A DNA stretch of 9,577 nt from MGNI01 sp964353875 (GTDB taxonomy: Bacteria; Chloroflexota; Anaerolineae; Anaerolineales; E44-bin32), in contig CAYGXU010000120.1 in NCBI GenBank assembly GCA_964353875.1, positions 1 through 9,577 of the forward strand, in the 5' to 3' direction. Both the position numbers and the translations under genes were made by a program. The notes beneath the pieces are model-generated. The model was not told the DNA's origin. It ran no database searches and saw only the letters and a program-made list of their open reading frames with translations. Positions 6,922 to 9,577 of the stretch are shown here, piece after piece. Each line of letters begins with the position of its first letter. The stretch's first letter is position 1.

Positions 6922-7683
6922 TCAATCCTCCGATCGGATTCCCGGTCGTACAAATTGAATAAAGGGTTTTATCTGGCTCAATATCTCCCCCTTGAGCAGG
7001 TTGCCCGAGGCATGCATGAGGGTATCAAGGTTGAAATCCGGATCTTTCTGCATGCTGGCCATGCAGGGATAGTGATGATGCAGCAACCCAGCCTTTTCCT
7101 CAGCCTCATCAACCGATAATCCCAACAGCCCTTGAGCGACGAACCGGGCGCAACCGCAAACCGCGTCGCGCAGGACTTCTGCCTGCCTGATGGTTCGGGT
7201 TTCAGGATCGACCATTATTCGCAGGCGGGGTTTTCCGAAATGGCGTGCGAATTCGGCGATGAGATCACTCTTGTAGGGGATGCGTTCGCGAAGCGTAACC
7301 CCATAATCTATTTCTGTCAGAGAACACAAGGGCTTTGGAGTTGCACATGCCACATTCATCTCTGCTAACCAGCTCCGCAATTGACGAGCCAGTCCTCGCG
7401 GCAGCCAGGCCTCGTTGTCAATAGCAGCGATCACTGCTTTGGCGCCCGTCATCTTGACCATCTCAGGTAAAAGTTCGGCGATGCCGGGATGCTCTCCGAA
7501 GGAGAGGATCAGGTCGGCACCAGGTAGGGATGCAGGCAGGAATTCCTGCGGATCATCGATCATGGGGGGCAAGATAGGAGGCGCCTGCCAGATGTGAAGC
7601 TCCCAAGTTTGAGGGTTATGGGCTTGGATATTGGCTACATGGCGACGACCATACTCGCCTGAGATCAAGGTCAAAATGCGCAT
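6922..7683 (-). CDS. DUF166 family protein (unknown function)
   Basis: A 253-residue cytoplasmic protein that I assign to DUF166 (PF02593, a family found mainly in archaea and some anaerobic bacteria). The visible support is: an N-terminal MRILTLISGEYGRRHVANI strand-helix start; an acidic ASLPGADLILSFGEHPGIAE segment (residues 51-70) resembling a Rossmann-like beta-alpha unit; VCGCARFVAQGLLG (175-188); and the conserved-looking LHHHYPCMASM near 201-211. Cysteines at 113, 120, 176, 178 and 207, with histidines 202-204, could hold a metal or iron-sulfur centre, but this is inference. DUF166 members have sometimes been labelled thymidylate synthase; no dUMP-binding motif is seen here, so I do not use that name. 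The ATG at 7683 has a GGAAGGA site 6 bases ahead; a TTG at 7698 is rejected. It starts 18 bases after the cupin stop, so the two are very likely co-transcribed. Confidence 0.72.
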   Translation of the reverse strand: MRILTLISGEYGRRHVANIQAHNPQTWELHIWQAPPILPPMIDDPQEFLPASLPGADLILSFGEHPGIAELLPEMVKMTGAKAVIAAIDNEAWLPRGLARQLRSWLAEMNVACATPKPLCSLTEIDYGVTLRERIPYKSDLIAEFARHFGKPRLRIMVDPETRTIRQAEVLRDAVCGCARFVAQGLLGLSVDEAEEKAGLLHHHYPCMASMQKDPDFNLDTLMHASGNLLKGEILSQIKPFIQFVRPGIRSED

Positions 7684-7689
7684 CTTTAT

Positions 7690-7696
7690 TCCTTCC
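7690..7696 (-). promoter_or_regulatory. Ribosome binding site deciding the DUF166 start
   Basis: Minus-strand GGAAGGA, 6 bases before the ATG at 7683. The upstream TTG at 7698 would bury this site in the coding region. Confidence 0.7.
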
Positions 7697-7701
7697 AATT
7701 A

Positions 7702-8019
7702 TCAATCAAACATGAGGAGAAGCAGGACCAGAGGCGTCTTCGCCAAAATGCTGTGTGGCAGATGAGGCGGCATGCGCACCCATGTCCCTGCTCGCGCCTC
7801 GAGCTCATCCTCTCCCAGGGTAAGCCTGGCTTCCCCCTGGAGCAAATGAAGGACGGCGGTCTTGGAAGAGGTATGCTCAGAAAGTTCCTGTCCGGGCGCG
7901 AAACCGAAAAGGATGGCTTTCATCCGATCGTCTTGAAATAACGTACGACTGATGATGCTCTCGGGAGGGAGCTCAGGTAATTCAGCAAATAGATCAGGTA
8001 AGAAAGTGTAATCGGTCAT
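7702..8019 (-). CDS. Small single-domain cupin with degenerate metal site
   Basis: A 105-residue cupin barrel. Motif 1 keeps exact spacing (G43, H49, then positions 51 and 55, and G62) but the second His is Ser51 and the Glu is Ala55. Motif 2 (GTWVRMPPHLPHSI, residues 78-91) keeps P84 and H89, with His86 where glycine is usual and Ala93 at the Asn position. H49, H86 and H89 could still hold a metal, perhaps with H58, but the classical 3-His/1-Glu site is incomplete. Such small cupins often sense or bind ligands or act as accessory proteins; no substrate can be named. The ATG at 8019 follows GGAGG by 8 bases. A TTG at 8022 adds one residue and is less likely. The gene is between the DUF1858 gene (74 bases upstream) and the DUF166 gene (18 bases downstream). 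Confidence 0.82.
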   Translation of the reverse strand: MTDYTFLPDLFAELPELPPESIISRTLFQDDRMKAILFGFAPGQELSEHTSSKTAVLHLLQGEARLTLGEDELEARAGTWVRMPPHLPHSILAKTPLVLLLLMFD

Positions 8020-8027
8020 CAATATTG

Positions 8028-8032
8028 CCTCC
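8028..8032 (-). promoter_or_regulatory. Ribosome binding site deciding the cupin start
   Basis: Minus-strand GGAGG, 8 bases before the ATG at 8019 and only 5 before the TTG at 8022; spacing and codon both favour the ATG. Confidence 0.7.
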
Positions 8033-8093
8033 AGGTGACCAGGGTGCTGGTTGAATTCCTAATCCAGCTTTGTGTTTTATTCCATAATGCGGA

Positions 8094-8345
8094 TCATGAG
8101 ATCTGCCCTCCAAAGGTCGCAGCTCCAACTGCACCTCCGATGGTTTGGATGATTTCTCCACATAAAGCAGCCTGATCAAGTTGATAGATGTCGATCGCGT
8201 CCCTCAGACGATGAAATCGACTGAAATGGCAACCGATGCATGCCATGCGGTAGGAGATGAATACTTCCGCAACAATCGGCCAATCTCGCAGGATTTGCGC
8301 CATTGGCATTTGTAAAAGATCCTTGGGTGTGGCCATGTTGTTCAT
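8094..8345 (-). CDS. DUF1858 domain protein with CxxC motif
   Basis: An 83-residue protein. Residues 13-65 fit DUF1858: MPMAQILRDWPIVAEVFISY, then RMACIGCHFSRFHRLRDAID and YQLDQAALCGEI. The signature is a CxxC at C36-C39. DUF1858 is related to the N-terminal ScdA/YtfE-type domain and is often found near hemerythrin-like and hybrid-cluster-type genes in anaerobes; its cysteines are suspected to bind iron, but no function has been shown that I can cite. The C-terminus (70-83) is Gly/Ala-rich and looks disordered. I used the ATG at 8345; another in-frame ATG sits at 8336. Neither has a Shine-Dalgarno sequence, which fits leaderless translation from the candidate promoter upstream. The gene lies 72 bases after the Crp/Fnr regulator and 74 bases before the cupin. 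Confidence 0.85.
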   Translation of the reverse strand: MNNMATPKDLLQMPMAQILRDWPIVAEVFISYRMACIGCHFSRFHRLRDAIDIYQLDQAALCGEIIQTIGGAVGAATFGGQIS

Positions 8346-8379
8346 GATTACAGTTTATCAAGGAGAAGGAAGGGTGTCG

Positions 8380-8393
8380 TTGCGCTGGAGCAA
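8380..8393. promoter_or_regulatory. Candidate Crp/Fnr-family operator upstream of DUF1858
   Basis: TTGCGCTGGAGCAA is a 14-base inverted repeat with one mismatched pair: half-sites TTGCG and AGCAA around 4 bases. This is the layout of Crp/Fnr-family boxes (TTGNN-N4-NNCAA) and close to the NnrR type (TTGCG-N4-CGCAA). Its centre (8386.5) lies 41.5 bases from position 8345, the A of the DUF1858 ATG. A class II activator site of this kind would place the transcription start at or next to that ATG. A -10-like sequence (GATAAA / TAAACT in 8352-8359) sits at the right place. No binding data exist; the match could be chance. Confidence 0.5.
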
Positions 8394-8417
8394 AGAGAGC
8401 TGAGATCGGGTGATACC

Positions 8418-9128
8418 CTAAGGAAGATCTTCGCCGATGGAAACCAGCCGGTGGGGATCGGTAACGATGACTTTCTGACGGCCAGCGCGAAGGATGCCGG
8501 CGCGTTCCCATTCTTTCAAGGTTCGACTGACAGTGAAAATGGTCGTGCCAGTCATTTCGGCCAAGTCTTGTCTGGAAAGTGGGACGTCGATCAAAATGCC
8601 CTCTTTTGTCTCACGACCCATTTGATTCGCCAATCTGGCGAGGGTCCTTGCGATGCGACGCTCAACGCGTTCTGTTGCCATCTCACGGATTTTGTTGAGC
8701 GAGGTTTGAAGGACACGGGCGGAGAACTTCAGCAGGTTGAGGGCTACAGCGGGATAGTCATGAAGTATTTCTTCGAAATCAGATGCGGGAATAGCAAACG
8801 CGACCACTTCGTTCAGCGTCTGCGCACTTGCCGGGTAAGTCGCCGTCTCTATTGTCGGAAGTGCGCCGATCAACTCACCGGGACCGAGGATGTGCAGGAT
8901 GACATCAAATCCTTCGGCTGAGGTTTGCAGAATTTTCACCTGCCCCTCGGCAACCAGGTAATAAGTTTTCGCTGATTCGCCCTCGATAAAAAGGAAGGTA
9001 TCTCGCTTGAAGATGCGCTTCTTAAAACGTGTGGCAATACGGGCCAGATCCTCTTCCGTGAGGTCAGCAAAAAAATTTGCTCTTGAAAAGATCGTATGGA
9101 TGGGCGCTGCTTCCTCTGGCATGTACAC
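8418..9128 (-). CDS. Crp/Fnr-family transcriptional regulator (cysteine-free)
   Basis: A 236-residue regulator. The N-terminal cyclic-nucleotide-binding-type beta-barrel spans about 14-130 (DTFLFIEGESAKTYYLVAEG at 43-62; GPGELIGALPTI at 82-93), followed by the long dimer helix (about 130-160) and a winged helix whose helix-turn-helix is 184-206 (LSRQDLAEMTGTTIFTVSRT). There is no cysteine, so it cannot carry the Fnr iron-sulfur cluster. In the recognition helix, the residue that is Glu in CRP and FNR (four before the Arg of the SR pair) is Phe198, so its DNA target need not be the classical one. The barrel lacks an obvious cAMP pocket of the RxxxS type, so the signal (heme, NO, redox or other) is unknown. 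I chose the GTG at 9128: AGAGAGG lies 9 bases ahead of it. The ATG two codons later is the fallback. It is the regulator directly upstream of the DUF1858 to hemerythrin genes. Confidence 0.9.
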   Translation of the reverse strand: MYMPEEAAPIHTIFSRANFFADLTEEDLARIATRFKKRIFKRDTFLFIEGESAKTYYLVAEGQVKILQTSAEGFDVILHILGPGELIGALPTIETATYPASAQTLNEVVAFAIPASDFEEILHDYPAVALNLLKFSARVLQTSLNKIREMATERVERRIARTLARLANQMGRETKEGILIDVPLSRQDLAEMTGTTIFTVSRTLKEWERAGILRAGRQKVIVTDPHRLVSIGEDLP

Positions 9129-9137
9129 GAATTGTAA

Positions 9138-9144
9138 CCTCTCT
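9138..9144 (-). promoter_or_regulatory. Ribosome binding site deciding the regulator start
   Basis: Minus-strand AGAGAGG, 9 bases before the GTG at 9128 but 15 before the ATG at 9122. It favours the non-ATG start. Confidence 0.5.
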
Positions 9145-9223
9145 CATCAGAATCACTGCTTGAGGATGCCAATCGAAACGATCATGTGCATATATCTCGA
9201 ACTCGTTTGGATTGAAACCCTTC

Positions 9224-9577
9224 TCACTTCTTCTCGCCCAGCGCAATTTGGCGCAAGACCTCTTCTGGCACAGGGGAGCAAGCAGCGATCCATTGACGTG
9301 CTTGGTCGACAAGTCCCCAAAGATTCCATAGCAAGACCCCTCGGATTCGGCCATTGTCTCGGTAATAGACTGCGCCCTTATGGAAAGGTTCTTGCCAATA
9401 GGCAACCGTTTCAAGCCTGGGATCGAGTTCCCCCACTGCTTCATAGCCGAGATCAAACAGGTCAGAATAGAAGAAGGGCTGATGGTCGTATTGAATAGCT
9501 TCTCCTGCCATCGAGCGTCCAGCCATCTCTCCCATGGTATTGGCATTGTCTTCATGTTCCACCCGCATCCGTTTGTC
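9224..9577 (-). CDS. AIF-like FAD/NAD(P)H-dependent oxidoreductase, C-terminal part (cut by window end)
   Basis: The visible 117 residues run to the right edge, so the N-terminal FAD and NAD(P)H domains lie outside. The segment VEHEDNANTMGEMAGRSMAG (nine residues or so from the visible N-end) is the conserved end of the FAD domain in apoptosis-inducing-factor-like, ferredoxin-reductase-type flavoproteins. It is followed by the C-terminal dimer domain (DHQPFFYSDLFDLGYEAVG, GAVYYRDNGRIRGVLLWNLW, then VDQARQWI). Such enzymes pass electrons from NAD(P)H to ferredoxin- or rubredoxin-like carriers. The stop is at 9224; 95 bases separate it from the regulator gene on the same strand, so it is upstream of the stress-type cluster. 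The substrate is not known. Confidence 0.85.
   Translation of the reverse strand, partial: DKRMRVEHEDNANTMGEMAGRSMAGEAIQYDHQPFFYSDLFDLGYEAVGELDPRLETVAYWQEPFHKGAVYYRDNGRIRGVLLWNLWGLVDQARQWIAACSPVPEEVLRQIALGEKK

Noticed and set aside
9129..9223. Fnr-type box before the regulator gene (autoregulation)
   Set aside because: Only scattered TTGA and CAATC half-sites without correct symmetry and spacing were found.
9239..9256. Repeated GCGCAA around TTTG, resembling another regulator box
   Set aside because: It is a direct repeat and not an inverted one, and lies inside the coding end of the oxidoreductase.
1..9577. CRISPR array, tRNA, rRNA, insertion sequence or integrase
   Set aside because: No regular direct-repeat array, no cloverleaf-like or rRNA-like sequence, and no transposase or integrase motifs seen on either strand.

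Overview
This is a bacterial accessory or housekeeping region of moderate GC content from a draft assembly. It contains one run of 100 Ns at 1847-1946. The protein flavour suggests a Chloroflexota (Anaerolineae-like) organism: a zinc-less DnaJ followed by a MerR-like modulator and ClpB, and a Crp/Fnr, DUF1858, cupin, DUF166 and hemerythrin-like gene set. This assignment is inferred from gene content and was not tested by any search.

Layout. Positions 1-333 hold no gene I can support. On the minus strand at 334-1425 lies a multi-pass flippase-like membrane protein of the lysylphosphatidylglycerol synthase TM-region family. Just upstream of it, at 1495-1677, is a headless C-terminal remnant of glyceraldehyde-3-phosphate dehydrogenase. 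A low-information, AT-richer stretch with the scaffold gap follows. On the plus strand at 2082-6135 is a compact chaperone operon: a class B Hsp40 (CbpA-like), a small CbpM/HspR-like MerR-family protein, and the ClpB disaggregase. It ends at a strong 11-bp hairpin (6178-6206) that lies between it and the convergent right-hand block.

The right-hand block is entirely on the minus strand. In transcription order it is: the C-terminus of an AIF-like FAD/NAD(P)H oxidoreductase (cut by the window end), a cysteine-free Crp/Fnr-family regulator, a DUF1858 protein with a CxxC, a small cupin with degenerate metal ligands, a DUF166 protein with an HHHYPC motif, and a hemerythrin-like HHE protein. A near-perfect Crp/Fnr-type inverted repeat, TTGCG-N4-AGCAA, sits between the regulator gene and the DUF1858 gene. 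Its spacing would suit a class II activated promoter with a leaderless DUF1858 start.

Working together. The left operon is a heat-shock or protein-disaggregation unit: Hsp40 delivers aggregates, with DnaK encoded elsewhere, to ClpB, and the MerR-like protein modulates either the Hsp40 or the operon's transcription. The right block looks like a redox, oxygen or nitric-oxide response group led by its own regulator. That reading rests on family associations and one candidate operator, not on direct proof.
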